Origin: Annulohypoxylon bovei var. microspora
Lineage: Eukaryota > Ascomycota > Sordariomycetes > Xylariales > Hypoxylaceae
Length of the DNA: 64,000 bases
Direction: 5' to 3'
Assembly: GCA_022836615.1 (NCBI GenBank)
Contig: MU405272.1
Location: forward strand, 154,080-218,079
Of the stretch, positions 1 to 10,918 are shown one piece after another; the first letter of the stretch is position 1; every line of letters starts with the position of its first letter. Under the pieces are notes generated by a model. That model did no database searches, was not told the DNA's origin, and saw only the letters and a list, made by a program, of their open reading frames with translations. The translations under genes and the position numbers were made by a program.

Positions 1-222
1 AGATCTGACGGGATTAATATCCTGAGCACTTTCAAATGGTCCGTGTATGATATGACGGCCACTTTTTGGCTGAGAAGCGATGTGGTCGACTTGATGGTGG
101 AGGAAGACTGGTCTGTCTACATATGGTGGACCAGCACTTGGAACAGATATACTCCGGGTCAACCTTTGAAGAAGAGTCTCTCTAAAGTGAGGACCTGGAA
201 GAAATGCGTAACCCCAGAGTGA
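1..222 (+). other. Open frame running in from the window edge
   Basis: Frame 1 is open from the first base to a TGA at 220-222, giving 73 codons with no start needed. The peptide is rich in tryptophan, with a run reading WSVYIWWTSTWNRY. It could be the last exon of a gene lying mostly outside the window. An open run of this length is only mildly unlikely by chance, and I recognise no family, so this is weak. Confidence 0.2.
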
Positions 223-2539
223 TAGATATCATGTACGCGGTAGATCAGCCGGTTTCAGTTGGGTAAACATCGACGCCACCGCATCGAAACCATGTGAGCA
301 ATCAAGTTTCGTAATTCTCAATCTGATAGTAATATGAACATGTCACCAGAGAAGCTCTGCAAATATCCACATAGCTGATTTTACGTGAATGCTCGTCCGA
401 TGCTGGTAGGAGGCCGTTCGGTAGAAGAGCCCTGTCAAACTTCAGGTGGACGAGGTCCATTTAAAGTTGAATCCAATTCGACTCATATCCAAAGCTGTCT
501 GAAGCGTATTAGCGCCAACCGTTCGATTGGCTGGTAGTGTCCAGCGCTTATACGTAGAAGTCATGCCCTGGCGTTGGTTGTACGAGGAGGGAGTCAAGAT
601 GACAAGCGCCGCATACCGCCGTCATCTCGGGTAGTTCCCATGACTTTTGCCGCGACGCAATACCAGGTATGCCGGAGTAATGTGTGGCTACTATGTAATA
701 CACAAGGGTTCGACGGGCGTAGCCGCTCGTGGCTTTTCAGCCAATCATCTTACACCGCTGCCGCTGTTCTGAGATCGCTATTTAGCCGATGGCGGATGGC
801 GGCAGTAGACGGACGTTTCGAAGTTTTGGTAGGGTGGTTAGATAAGTTAGAAATGTACTACCTACTGGCTCAACAAAAAGATTCGTAGTGAAGAATTGAA
901 ATCCATTCTGTTGTCCCGTCGTATGTAAATAAAAAGCAACATCAGTCAAATATTTTAAAAAGGAGCGTAAATGACCGAAGTTCTACCAGCAATACCCCGG
1001 AATGACTAACAGCTTGGCGAAAGCCAATGACAATCGGTTAGGGAATAATGAATTTTTATTGGCTGAAATTACCTTAATGATCCCACTAAAGTAGCAGGTA
1101 CCCTTCTTGTCCCTTGTCCGGTTGCCTCCACTTTCAACTTTTCTATTTTAGGACAATTCTTTAGCATTTTACATCCCACCACGAAATATGCACAATGCGA
1201 ATGAACATACAGTCATTGTTTTCGGGAAGACAATCAAACCATAATAAACTCTTTTAGTACACACCAATTAAATACATTTGTTTGATACTCAAGCATGCCT
1301 ATTCTGAGTCCTTGCTCAGAAGCGAGCACTTCGGACGCAACAATCGTAACTCTTGTCTCGATCAGTTTGCGAGCCTCATGACGTAAACTGCCGACGGGAA
1401 CCCTTCCTGCGTACCTCGGCCTACGTTCATGCGACCCGGAGGCAGATAATTAAGTGTCTGTCAAGCATAGTAATCTGCAGCCCCGATCTAAGGTAGCAAT
1501 TCAAATCTCAAATACGGGTTGCCAGTATCGTCACTGGCATTGGAATTCTTCCTACCAGATTCCTATCATAAATAGACGACTACTTTATCGTCTAATTCGC
1601 GATGTTACGCATCTTGAAAGATGCGTGGCATGCAATTTATAAGTTCGGAATATTCCATTGATAGACTGCATGGACAAATCGAGAATTATCAAGTAATTTC
1701 GTACGTGTCGAAGGAAGGGCCATTTGATATGGAAACCCATCAGTATAAGCTCCCTTAATAAGAGGCGAATCCCATCATTAATGACATCTATAGTTCCAAT
1801 TTAACCATGAGGTCAATATCCTAGTCAGGTAAGCCAGCCAAGAGAATTTGTCTGGCGAAAGCGCGCGGACAAAAGAATCGACTGGCTGAGAATCATCGCC
1901 AGCGCTTAGCTAGATCTGCACACCGCGCGTAACCTTCACGAACGAACCCAAGGGACAAAGAAGCCTCTAATTATGTGTGGAATACGAAACAAAGACACCA
2001 CTAGATTCTATTCTGAAACTCGGCTTGTCCTAGTAATTTGTCCCTTGACTGGTCGCTGGGTTACCGTTGTGATCATGAGGCGTGTTGAGGTTTAACCGTG
2101 CTCGGCCTCTCTTTTATCATCCACCACCTGCCCAGTCATTGTCATTGTACTCTACACCTTTTTTTCCATAATTCACACTCGACCAACAATTATTTCATTT
2201 CCTTGTCACTTGTACCGTCATTAATGGAGTCACAGAGAACAATACATCATTGAATGAATCACGAGATAATTTTGTTTCCTTTCTTCTAATTGTTCTCTTG
2301 CCGCATCTCTTTCTACAAAAACTTCTTTGGTATTATTCTCGTTCCTACCCTTGAATTTCATACAGACCGCCATACAACACCACACAAAATCCTCGTCCAT
2401 ACGCCTGGTGCGGTTAACCATAGGGAACCGACTTCCCATTATTAAATTCTTTTTTGTGTTTTTCATACACCTTCGACACTTCATAAAACACTTAATAAAA
2501 CTGCCTACGCTAGTTTGATAGATACGACGATACATACTA
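223..2539. other. Gene-poor stretch upstream of PRM1
   Basis: Only short open frames occur here, and most use non-ATG starts. None looks like a known protein. No tRNA, repeat array or transposon end was seen. The last 300-400 bp (about 2100-2539) are pyrimidine-rich on the plus strand and probably hold the PRM1 promoter and 5' leader. Confidence 0.5.
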
Positions 2540-4849
2540 ATGGCCATCTTCCGAGAAAAGGAGGGTTTCCCTCAGGTCCCCTCTTCACTAAAACACGATG
2601 CCTACGATACGAAGGACGTCCGCAAGATGAATGTTCGCGAGCTACTATCCCAGAGCTCGGCCAAGGGAGTTACTCCCTACCTTGGACTTGGTTCGCGACT
2701 GTCGCAGATCTGGTTCAACCGATGGACTGTCCTACTCCTCCTAGTCTTGGTCAATTTTCTCTTCACCATCGGAAGTCTAAATACCAACCTTGACGATGCT
2801 AAGGTGAAGGCCCTGTCGGCATGTACGAAGGTCGAGGACGTTGGTAGTGCCATGGCCTCGATGCCTCATTACTTATCCGTCGGAGTCAACCGCCTCACCG
2901 CAACCGGTATTACCGACGCCGTCCAAGGCTTAATAACAATCCTCAACATGATCCTCACTGGTGTTGAGCAACTTATCCTCTTCGTCATTGGTATGATGAC
3001 TGACACCTACGCCTGCTTGATCACCATGGTAGTCCACGGAGGACTAAACGCCTCGGCACTGGCTATTACCAAGACCACCGATGCCATGAACGACGCTATC
3101 GATGGGATTGCCCAAGCAATCAACAGTACCGCTGATGACCTCCAAAAGCCAATCGATACCATGTACTCTATCGTCAACGGTGCCCTGAACGCAGGTGACC
3201 AAGCTACGAGTGCCGTGGGAGGAGCTGTCGCAACTGCTACAGCTGCAGCCGGAGGGGCCGTCGAGAGTGCTATCGATGGCATAGGGAGCCTCTTTAGCAA
3301 GCGAGTGGACCTTCCACCCAAACCAGAAGTCGCTGGCGACATCACAGCGGTGGCTGCTAAGCTCTCAAGCGTCAACATCAACACCACAGGTTTCGTCTCA
3401 GACTTGAATACCCTCAACAAGGAACTCCCGGACTTCGACGACGTCAAGAACCTCACTGCTACTGCCGTCTCGATTCCATTTAACCTTATTAAAGAACAAC
3501 TCAACAAAGCCTACGGCAACTGGGCGTTCAACGACAGCGTCTTCCCTGTCGCCCAAAAGGAGGGTCTGTCTTTCTGTTCTGACAACTCGGTTATCAACGA
3601 CTTTTTCGTAACATTGTACGATATCGTCCACACCGCCAAGATCGTAGCAATCGTGGTTTTGATTCTCCTTGCGATTGCAGTCTGCATCCCAATGGCCTAC
3701 ATGGAGATACGTCGATGGCGCCGCGCTCAAGTCTGTTCTACAAATGCACACGACGATATGGATCTCGTCTACATGACCTCGCGCCCCACCACAGCTCGGG
3801 CTGGATACTGGACTGCTTCGAAGTTCGGCGAGAGACGAAGAGTTCTAGTGCGTTGGTGTATTGCATACGCAACATCCCTTCCCGCCCTCTTCGTACTATC
3901 CCTCGCATTAGCTGGCTTCTTCTCCTGCTTCTGCCAGTGGATCCTTCTACAAGTGATTGCGAAGGAAGTCCCGGCACTGGCCGACAAAGTTGGCAACTTT
4001 GCCGAGGAGGTCGTCGGTACCCTAGGAAATATTTCGCAGAAGTGGTCAGACGACGCGAACGGTGTCATCAACTCGTTCAGCACAGAGATCAACGACGACA
4101 TCCTTGGAAAGGTTGTGAATGGTACTACCGCAGTGAACAACACCCTCAACACTTTCATGGAAGAGATTAACAAGGGCATAACCACTGTCTTTGGCGACAC
4201 CATGTTTAAGGACCTTGCCATAAACACAGTCCGCTGCCTCATCGGGCTGAAGGTTGAATCCGTCGAGAAGGGCCTGACCTGGGTGCACGACCACGCTCAC
4301 GTCAACTTCCCCACATTCCCCAACGACGTCTTCTCCGTCGGTGCTGCCAAGTCCATCGATGGCGACTCAAACCTCACGACCTTCCTCGCCTCGTCTAGCA
4401 GTGTCACTACCGATGAGGTCACCGGCGCCGTCACACACGTCACGGACTGGCTACACAACCAAATCGTCCAGAACGCGCTGATCTCGCTGGGCCTGCTCCT
4501 CGTGTACATCATCGTCGTGCTCATCGGCGTGATCCGTACCCTCATCGGCCATAGCGACGTCGCCGGGGACGCGCGTAGGATGCGCATCGAGAACTTCGAC
4601 ATGTCTAACACTGCCACCGCGCAAACAGCAGCCGCACCGGAAGCTGCGCACCGCGATGTGGACCTCCCACAGTTCGGAGGCCCTGGCGATGCCAGTGCAC
4701 ACCCGGATCGATACAACAGCTCTCCGTTTGGAAGGGACGACGCGTTTAGCCGCGGTGCCGTGCACGCCGGGCCTGTCACCGTGACCGACGAGGCGCCCCC
4801 ATACACGCGCAATAGTAGCTACGTCCAGTACGGCGATGCTAAGCGATAG
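2540..4849 (+). CDS. PRM1: Plasma membrane fusion protein Prm1
   Basis: Single-exon gene for a 769-residue polytopic membrane protein of the Prm1 family, which acts at the plasma membrane during cell-cell fusion (mating, and hyphal or germling fusion). Hydrophobic segments lie at about residues 62-80, 131-165, 369-390, 447-469 and 646-668. Between them are two large loops rich in N-x-S/T sites, the usual Prm1 layout of extracellular loops between membrane spans. The N-terminal ELLSQSSAKGVTPYLGLGSR stretch just before the first span is typical of the fungal family. The start is the first ATG after the pyrimidine-rich leader. The length fits filamentous fungal members. The 3' third is clearly more GC-rich than the 5' part. 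Oddity: the frame stays open for 36 codons after the TAG stop (separate entry). Confidence 0.93.
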   Translation: MAIFREKEGFPQVPSSLKHDAYDTKDVRKMNVRELLSQSSAKGVTPYLGLGSRLSQIWFNRWTVLLLLVLVNFLFTIGSLNTNLDDAKVKALSACTKVEDVGSAMASMPHYLSVGVNRLTATGITDAVQGLITILNMILTGVEQLILFVIGMMTDTYACLITMVVHGGLNASALAITKTTDAMNDAIDGIAQAINSTADDLQKPIDTMYSIVNGALNAGDQATSAVGGAVATATAAAGGAVESAIDGIGSLFSKRVDLPPKPEVAGDITAVAAKLSSVNINTTGFVSDLNTLNKELPDFDDVKNLTATAVSIPFNLIKEQLNKAYGNWAFNDSVFPVAQKEGLSFCSDNSVINDFFVTLYDIVHTAKIVAIVVLILLAIAVCIPMAYMEIRRWRRAQVCSTNAHDDMDLVYMTSRPTTARAGYWTASKFGERRRVLVRWCIAYATSLPALFVLSLALAGFFSCFCQWILLQVIAKEVPALADKVGNFAEEVVGTLGNISQKWSDDANGVINSFSTEINDDILGKVVNGTTAVNNTLNTFMEEINKGITTVFGDTMFKDLAINTVRCLIGLKVESVEKGLTWVHDHAHVNFPTFPNDVFSVGAAKSIDGDSNLTTFLASSSSVTTDEVTGAVTHVTDWLHNQIVQNALISLGLLLVYIIVVLIGVIRTLIGHSDVAGDARRMRIENFDMSNTATAQTAAAPEAAHRDVDLPQFGGPGDASAHPDRYNSSPFGRDDAFSRGAVHAGPVTVTDEAPPYTRNSSYVQYGDAKR

Positions 4850-4960
4850 AACCGCGAGGCTAAGCCGGAAACCCCCTCAAAACCGGGCATGCCTAGCTAC
4901 GTGAGCCCCTGGAATGCCGGACGCGTCGGCGCCGAGAACCCATTCAGGGACCCGAAGTAA
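4850..4960 (+). other. In-frame open extension after the PRM1 TAG stop
   Basis: Directly after the TAG at 4847-4849 the same frame continues for 36 sense codons to a TAA at 4958-4960. The encoded peptide is proline/charge rich, contains SYVSPWNAG and ends in ENPFRDPK. The base composition is as GC-rich as the PRM1 3' end and drops sharply after 4960. This suggests old or current coding sequence: a recent nonsense change, stop readthrough, an unrecognised splice event or a sequence error. Which one cannot be decided from the sequence alone. Confidence 0.4.
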
Positions 4961-5950
4961 TTGGGATACGAAGGCGGATATTCTGCCTGTCTATTATTTG
5001 GTCGATTTTTTTTTCTTTGTCTTTCATCAGCGATTTTGATTTTTTTAAAACGGCATACATGCATACATACGGACCGATACCCATACATTCACCATACGAT
5101 CCTTCCGCTCTCTTAATTACGACACATCGAACCTCACTCCCTTCGAGGGTCTTCTTCAATCCTTAGGATACTCGGGTAATGGCATGGATATCATTAGATA
5201 CATACGCATATTGATCGGCGTTTACACGGAGTTGTCATGGTATACATTGCATTGCATCGCATCAGCGTTTAGGTATTCATCATATGAGAAAAAAGGGAAA
5301 CAGGAGACAAGAGAGATCAGGTATCTCGGCTTACGCCAAACAGCATTACTCATAATTTCTTTAGTCATCTGGAAATTTTTCGTCCCTGGCATTATAAAGG
5401 CACGGAAACGGGGGTGTCTAGGAAAGGGAAATGAAGGGGTTGTATGATAAGAGATACCACCATCATTGAATCGACGATAGTGATGAAAATCAATATATGC
5501 CATAGAGCTACTATGATTGCCTTTCTTAGTAAGAATATTTCGATCGTCGTGATAATGTTAGAAGCTATTTACAATATTCCTAGTAGTGACCTGGTCTACG
5601 CTAAGACCGTAGTTTTCGTCTAGAAATCGCATATCAAGAGAAGGCACATGTATAATCTATTAGCATCGTAAGAGTAAAGCATAATCATTTCTCTACTGTA
5701 GAAAGAAGCCGCTGTATACCATTCATACACACCTATACAAATACTAAACAAGTAAAGAACATCACATTCACCACGTAGTAATCATAACCATGACAAACCG
5801 CTGAACCCCGAGGTATAAAAAAAAATCCACTTCACTATCAACGCATATGAATCCCCATCACAGCCTCCACCGTTGCTTCTTCGGCTCCGAATAGTCACGC
5901 GTTAACAGACTGTCCGACGAGCTCGCGCCGACGGCGACGGCGTTGCCAAA
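4961..5950. other. Intergenic, PRM1/PEX33 3' regions
   Basis: Space between the convergent PRM1 and PEX33 genes. It is AT-rich, with T-runs and A-runs (for example near 5005-5050 and 5816-5825) that would suit 3' untranslated regions. No gene or repeat array was recognised. Confidence 0.5.
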
Positions 5951-6409
5951 CTAGAGGTTCCGCTTCCGTTTGCCGATGCGCTGGTAGTGTTTTCGCGGGT
6001 CGATGCGCTGCATGCACGAGCTGAAGAGGTGTGGAAGTCGTCGGTACCTGTCGAGGGTACTGCTACGAGGGCTGATGCTGAATACGGAACGGTTTTCTGA
6101 ATGGCCTGCCGGAGTGGTGACTTCGGGTCTTCCTCTGATGTCGGCAGGTCGTCTGTATGATCTTGGGGTGATGGGGAGTCGACATTCTTGGACTGGGGTC
6201 GTAGGTGCCCTTCTTTTCACTCTTCCTTTACGCTTGATAGAAATAGTGCTACGGGCAACATGATTAGGGGCCTCGATATCGTCAAGTCTCATGTTCCGCA
6301 TATTTTCTGACGGGTAATCGAACCGCATGGGGCGCGCCTTAGAAGACATAACTCGGGACGGGTTCTCGGCTGGCTCGTCTCGCCCATTCGACGTAGCAGC
6401 GTTTTTCTC
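5951..6409 (-). other. In-frame 152-codon open extension after the PEX33 stop
   Basis: On the minus strand the PEX33 frame resumes immediately after its TAG (6410-6412). It stays open for 152 codons to a second TAG at 5951-5953. The predicted tail is strongly basic, contains FDYPSENMRNMRLDDIEAPN near its start and ends in KRKRNL. It may be a translated C-terminal tail reached by readthrough or alternative splicing, or the remains of a tail lost by a nonsense change. A GT...AG segment of 54 nt (18 codons) ends exactly at the TAG; removing it would keep the frame and delete the stop. Its GTCAAG donor is weak. Confidence 0.45.
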
Positions 6410-7513
6410 CTATCTCGCTGCTGTGGTTGGAAAGCTTCTTGAGCTTAGGAACATTCCCTTGACGCTTCGGATAGCGTCCTTAGTTTTCTTAACCTCGTCG
6501 TCGGGCTCGGAACTGCGTCCGTATATCATACTATTATGGACGCTGGCAAAGTCGGTCAGAGGAGGAGCGCCCAACTTGTCGACTTCGTCGCGAACCTCCC
6601 GGAGTAGAGAGTTGAGGTCGGCAGAGCTTTCAGCATGGCGTACGTGCATATCGTTTATTTCCCGGAGAGAAGCCCGGAGAGCAGTGAGACGGCGAGCTTG
6701 TGCATCGATAGGTCTGTCCGTTTGGTTGGGCGTACTAGAAGTTGAATCCTGGGCCAGCATTTTCGGGGAGGTCTGCGTCCCTATGTCCCGGTGGAACAGT
6801 TCGGTGGGATCACTGCATATGCTTTCATCATCCGCATAGGCGCCCTCGTCTTGTCTTGCCTTCAACAACAGTTTTCCGTTTTTGTATGGAACCTCGGAGA
6901 CAACACCTTCAAGCTGTTCCACTAGCTGCTCTAGTTTATCGTTTATATGTGCGTAATAGTCGGCCCGCGCATCGTTGAGGCTATCCACCATTGGGCTAAC
7001 AACAAATCGTGCTGTTCCGTATAGAAGGGTCCACACGCTACCGGAGACGGTCAAAATGTTGGCAAGGCTGGAGGGCGTGATTAGTGGTGGTGGTTTGGGC
7101 GAGGTAGTTAAGAATTCGGGGTAGGTTATAATCGGCGCTGGACTGTTTGTCGGTGAGGCCGCAGGGGTATATATCTCGAAGCCTTCATTTGCTTCCGAAG
7201 TTTGCTCTATGCTTTCGTCTTCACCCACGGACTTGGTGGTTGTCGGTGATGAACTCGAAGCTTGTGTGACTTGTTCCGCCTCTTTTAGCAATTCTTGGAT
7301 TTGGGTGTCGTCGTATCCCTTGCTCTTGAGAAATTCGGTTTTCTTTTCTAAACTCGAATTCCGAACCGTTTCGTCTTGCAGAAATACTCGCGCTTGCTCA
7401 AGAGTTGCATCTGATGTGCCGACGTTTTGGGCTTGACTAGTCTCGGGTGTAGCGTCATTCTCGGATCGCGGCTCTTGCCACGACGGTATACTGGATCGTT
7501 TTGAATCGGCCAT
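6410..7513 (-). CDS. PEX33: Peroxin 14/17 (Pex33-type), peroxisomal docking complex
   Basis: Single-exon, 367-residue protein matching fungal Pex14/17 (Pex33), a membrane component of the peroxisomal docking complex that receives cargo receptors Pex5 and Pex7. A Pex14-like N-terminal helical domain lies at about residues 37-75 (QARVFLQDETVR, then EKKTEFLKSKGYDD). The family motif PIITYPEFLTTSPKPPPLIT follows at about residues 126-146. Next comes a hydrophobic segment (ILTVSGSVWTLLYGTARFVV), then a coiled-coil stretch (about 175-200) and a C-terminal helical part ending IRSVKGMFLSSRSFP. The start is the first ATG of the frame (7511-7513). Convergent with PRM1. Oddity: the same frame continues open for 152 codons past the TAG (separate entry). 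Plain PEX14 is less likely because of the PIITYPEFL signature. Confidence 0.85.
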   Translation of the reverse strand: MADSKRSSIPSWQEPRSENDATPETSQAQNVGTSDATLEQARVFLQDETVRNSSLEKKTEFLKSKGYDDTQIQELLKEAEQVTQASSSSPTTTKSVGEDESIEQTSEANEGFEIYTPAASPTNSPAPIITYPEFLTTSPKPPPLITPSSLANILTVSGSVWTLLYGTARFVVSPMVDSLNDARADYYAHINDKLEQLVEQLEGVVSEVPYKNGKLLLKARQDEGAYADDESICSDPTELFHRDIGTQTSPKMLAQDSTSSTPNQTDRPIDAQARRLTALRASLREINDMHVRHAESSADLNSLLREVRDEVDKLGAPPLTDFASVHNSMIYGRSSEPDDEVKKTKDAIRSVKGMFLSSRSFPTTAAR

Positions 7514-9472
7514 ATTGATAACGAGTGAGGGGCTGGTAGAACCAGCCGATATGATTTAAATGAACAAAGAATGGGAATAAATTGATTCGTAAATGGGTTT
7601 AGGAATAAAAGTTGAAGCTTGAAGCATCAAGTAGAACTAGAAGCTGTCAGGTAAAAGAAACAAGCCAACGCGATGTAGTTATCTTATCTTGATATTTGTA
7701 TGTACTGTACATATGTGGGTACCTAGCTGCCTCGGTACATCCTCTAAATTCTAAAGTTTCCAACCTCCCGACTCCCGAGAACCGAACTTTAGAAGGGATG
7801 TCACCTAAGAAGTCTAGCTAATTCAGGTAGGTCTCGATATGGTTAGATAGTTTCCATAGCAAGTTTAGCTTAATCCATTAACTTGCATTACCTAAAGATA
7901 CCTAGGTACTCTCTCACGTTGATGGAGTGAAGTTTGAATGTCAGTGGTACCTTCACCGAATTCACCTGTTGTAAACTTCCGCACGTGACACAGGCCTCAA
8001 TCGCAACATTTGAACTTTCAACTTGATCATTTCATCGTCAATACCTTCCTCTCTCGATTGTGGAAATAATTAAAGAAGGTTCGTTGGCGAATATTGTCTC
8101 CGTCTTAGACTATAATTCACTACCACTCATTTTAAGATCATCCCAAGATCTATTTCAATATCATTCGTCACTTTCTGATACTGACAGTTTTATGGCGGTT
8201 TCTTAGGTCGTATACATAAACATTCCGAGACGTTCCTCCAACATTCTGTATCACAGGTTGAAAACATTGACTGGTATCCACCTGCATCACCACCGGCGAT
8301 CAGAAAGTTCGGTCGATTACAGTTGAAGTGAGTACATTTTTACTCTCAGAGGTCGTCCCCCAATCGCTAGGCTTGAAATCTCGGCTGCATGATAGACTAA
8401 AATCGGAATACGCCCCGAATCATAGGTCAACCGTTCAAGTCGCTAGGCGCAGAGTCCTAGCTTTAGATTATTAGCCTGTCAGCCACAGCTGAGCATACCG
8501 GAGTCGTCAATTCATCAGGTAAGTCTCAGCTGCAAAATTCTGATAATAGGCCGTCTCTCGTCAGCACCTGTCAACTTCCCTGTTTCAAGCCCATCATTGC
8601 CTGGAAGAAGGGAATAAAAAGGGGGGAAGTGGAGAGAAATGATACAATTCATAGCGTCGCTGTCTGCAGTTTGATGAGACGACGGAGAATTTCTAAGTCC
8701 GCGTATGATAGGAGGCGCGGAACGATGTTCAAGTGAATGGGGACGGGAGCAGATGACAAAAGGGGTAGGACGGGGATAAAGATGATGCGACGCGGATGCG
8801 GTGCGATGCAATTCGACGCCGATGCGATGCATGTACAGGAAAGGCCAGTGCTCTTCTTACTTGTCTGGGCATGTCAAAAGTAAAAAAACAAAAATCAATC
8901 TTTGTTGTTTGATTGTTTGTTGGGTTGGCTGCATCAAAACCCGTCTTGGTGTGTTGCCTCAAATATCTCGATGAGCAAATCCAACTGGTTGAGATGTTTT
9001 CGTCCAATCGCCAATCTTCAATCACCAATCGCAGTCACATATCTCAAAAGCCAAAAGCTACATTGGAAGTTACCAAGTAACCAAGTTACCGAATCCTACA
9101 GCCCTACCCCATATCCAAGCGGGAAGCGGCACCGTACCTGCCTCTTCCTTCTCTTGTTTGCGCATCACAGGGCAGCAACGTGTCACGGCGTCTGACGCCG
9201 CAGCAAGCTTATTCCGACCTCAAAAGAAACAAGCTTCTAAGACTGCCCTTGCCCTTGCCCTTGCCGCCTCGCGCGCGCCACCTCCAACAAAAAAAGTGCC
9301 TTCCTTCTTACCTCACATATATCTGTTATTTGTGCCTTGATTTCTAAGAGCGATTTCGTCATTCATCACATCATTCAATCTACTTTTCTCATCTCTCCCA
9401 CCAAAAGTCCTATCTATACTCTTCCTGCTTCACAACTTATCTTACATATCAAAATCAACAAACTGCTCCAAG
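7514..9472. other. Divergent intergenic region, PEX33 / IES2
   Basis: About 2 kb between two divergently transcribed genes, presumably holding both promoters. It contains copies of an ACCTAGGTA-type motif (near 7730 and at about 7900-7908). The last 150 bp before IES2 are pyrimidine-rich and CA-rich, typical of a fungal leader. The open frames in the region are short and look spurious. Confidence 0.5.
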
Positions 9473-10918
9473 ATGGCCTCTCGCCCACGTCGCGCAGCTG
9501 CCCAGAGGGCAAACACGGCAATCACTGACATGGTTGATAGTGACAACCACATAAATAGCCGTACAGGCAGAACCATGTCCTCCAGGACTTCTCGCAGATC
9601 CGAGGGTAAGAGTGCCGTGGCATCGGTCTCGCACGGTCCTCCCTCTTCGCCCTCAGAATCTAACCAGCATATCCATTTTACAGTTAAGCTTCCGGCAAGC
9701 AAGCTTCGCCAGGCAACTTCTAGCCGTGCCAGCCAGTCCAGCCGTCAGCAAGCTTCTAGTTCCAGCATCGTTGAGGGAAAGCGGAATCGCTCTCAGAAGA
9801 AAAGCTATGTCGTGGACTCTAGTGACGAAGAAGACGACGACGCCGAGGACGAAGTTCAAGTAGAAGAAGATGATGATGACGACGATGAAGATGACGATGA
9901 TGCCGAAGGAGAAGACGATGATATGGCTGACATGGGAGAGGAAGACGCAGAGGGCGAGATTGTAGTTGATGACACCATGGATATCGACGCCGAAGGAGAC
10001 GACGACGATATCGGCGAGGAGGATGCCGAAGGTGAAGACGATGACATGGATGTGGATCCCATCCCTCCTCCAGCGCCCGTGATCAAAGTCTCAAAGCCGC
10101 AAACTAAGAGTACTACCAGCAAGTCAAAAGCCTCTGCTAAATCTAGCGGGAAGGCCGCAGTTCCCCAAGCACGGGACAGCGACGACGATGAAGAGCTTAG
10201 TGAACTAGAAAGCGAGGCCGACGAGATTCAAGATACCGTCAAGGTTGGAGGGGGTGACGAAGAAGACGCCGAGGGCGAAGATGAAGAGATCGAAGCAGCG
10301 AACCCCGCCGAGGAAGAAGACGACGATGTCGGTAGCGACGGCGGCGATGAAAGCCGTGCTGAGACCCCCGATCTTACTCGAATGACTAAACGACAACGTG
10401 CTCGCTTTGAGGAAAATGGGGATGCCTTGATGAAACTATCTGATGGCAAGTACCCCTATTCTATTATTCATAAAAGCGAGGCTAACGTGGCTACAGAGGT
10501 GCAAGCGAAGAAGCATTTCACTGCCGAAGAACTCTCTATGCGCCGTGCTGAGATGGCTCGTCGACGACGTAATTTGAGTGAGAAGCGTAACGAAGAAGTT
10601 AAAGTATATCATCCGTTTCTCCTTTAAATAGCTATCAGGATCTAGAGTATACAAAACTAATACGCTGGATAATAGATGGAGACTATAAATAAGCTTCTCA
10701 AGAAGCAGGCTCCTAAAACTAACCGCAAGTCTATGCTTGCCGGAGACCTGACTCCTGATGGCGACGCCAATAAACCTAATCCCACATTTGTCAGATGGAT
10801 TAGCAACAAGGATGGTAGCCGAATAGGTGTCCCTGACGAAATGCTTTCTGGACCGTCCGGTCAGGCTTTTGCTCGAAGTGGTCTTGGACGTGGAAAGATG
10901 GTAGAGGAGGTATCGTAG
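9473..10918 (+). CDS. IES2: INO80 complex subunit Ies2 (PAPA-1-like)
   Basis: Nuclear chromatin-remodelling subunit. My model has exons 9473-10445, 10497-10603 and 10676-10918, giving 440 residues. The first half is low complexity, with long Asp/Glu runs (about residues 118-200) built from repeated AEGEDDD-like units. The conserved PAPA-1 region starts at about residue 300 (LTRMTKRQRARFEENGDALM), continues into RRAEMARRRRNLSEKRNEE and crosses the last intron into METINKLLKKQAPK. That run is the Ies2 signature and proves the last splice. The C-terminus (NPTFVRWISNKDG ... GKMVEEVS) is also family-like. Intron 2 (10604-10675) is GT-AG, phase 0, with an ACTAAT branch site. Intron 1 appears to be GC-AG (separate entry). 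The frame stays open for 47 codons after the TAG, but the family normally ends at this point. Confidence 0.9.
10446..10496 (+). other. Candidate GC-AG intron in IES2 (51 nt)
   Basis: The reading frame is open through this segment, but it would insert 17 residues into the most conserved part of Ies2. The segment begins GCAAGT, the usual GC-AG donor, has a GCTAAC branch site and ends ACAG. Removing 51 nt joins GATG to AGGTG and gives LMKLSDEVQAKKHFTAEE, the expected family spacing. A GT donor 4 nt downstream (10450) with the same acceptor would shift the frame. Confidence 0.75.

Noticed and set aside
2230..2547. Minus-strand 105-codon frame opposite the PRM1 leader
   Set aside because: It overlaps the probable PRM1 leader and first codons, lacks a recognisable family and has an overlapping plus-strand frame, so it is probably chance.
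10450..10496. GT-AG intron in IES2 using the GTACCC donor at 10450
   Set aside because: It is 47 nt and shifts the frame before the conserved AKKHFTAEE region. The GC donor at 10446 with the same acceptor keeps frame and restores family spacing.
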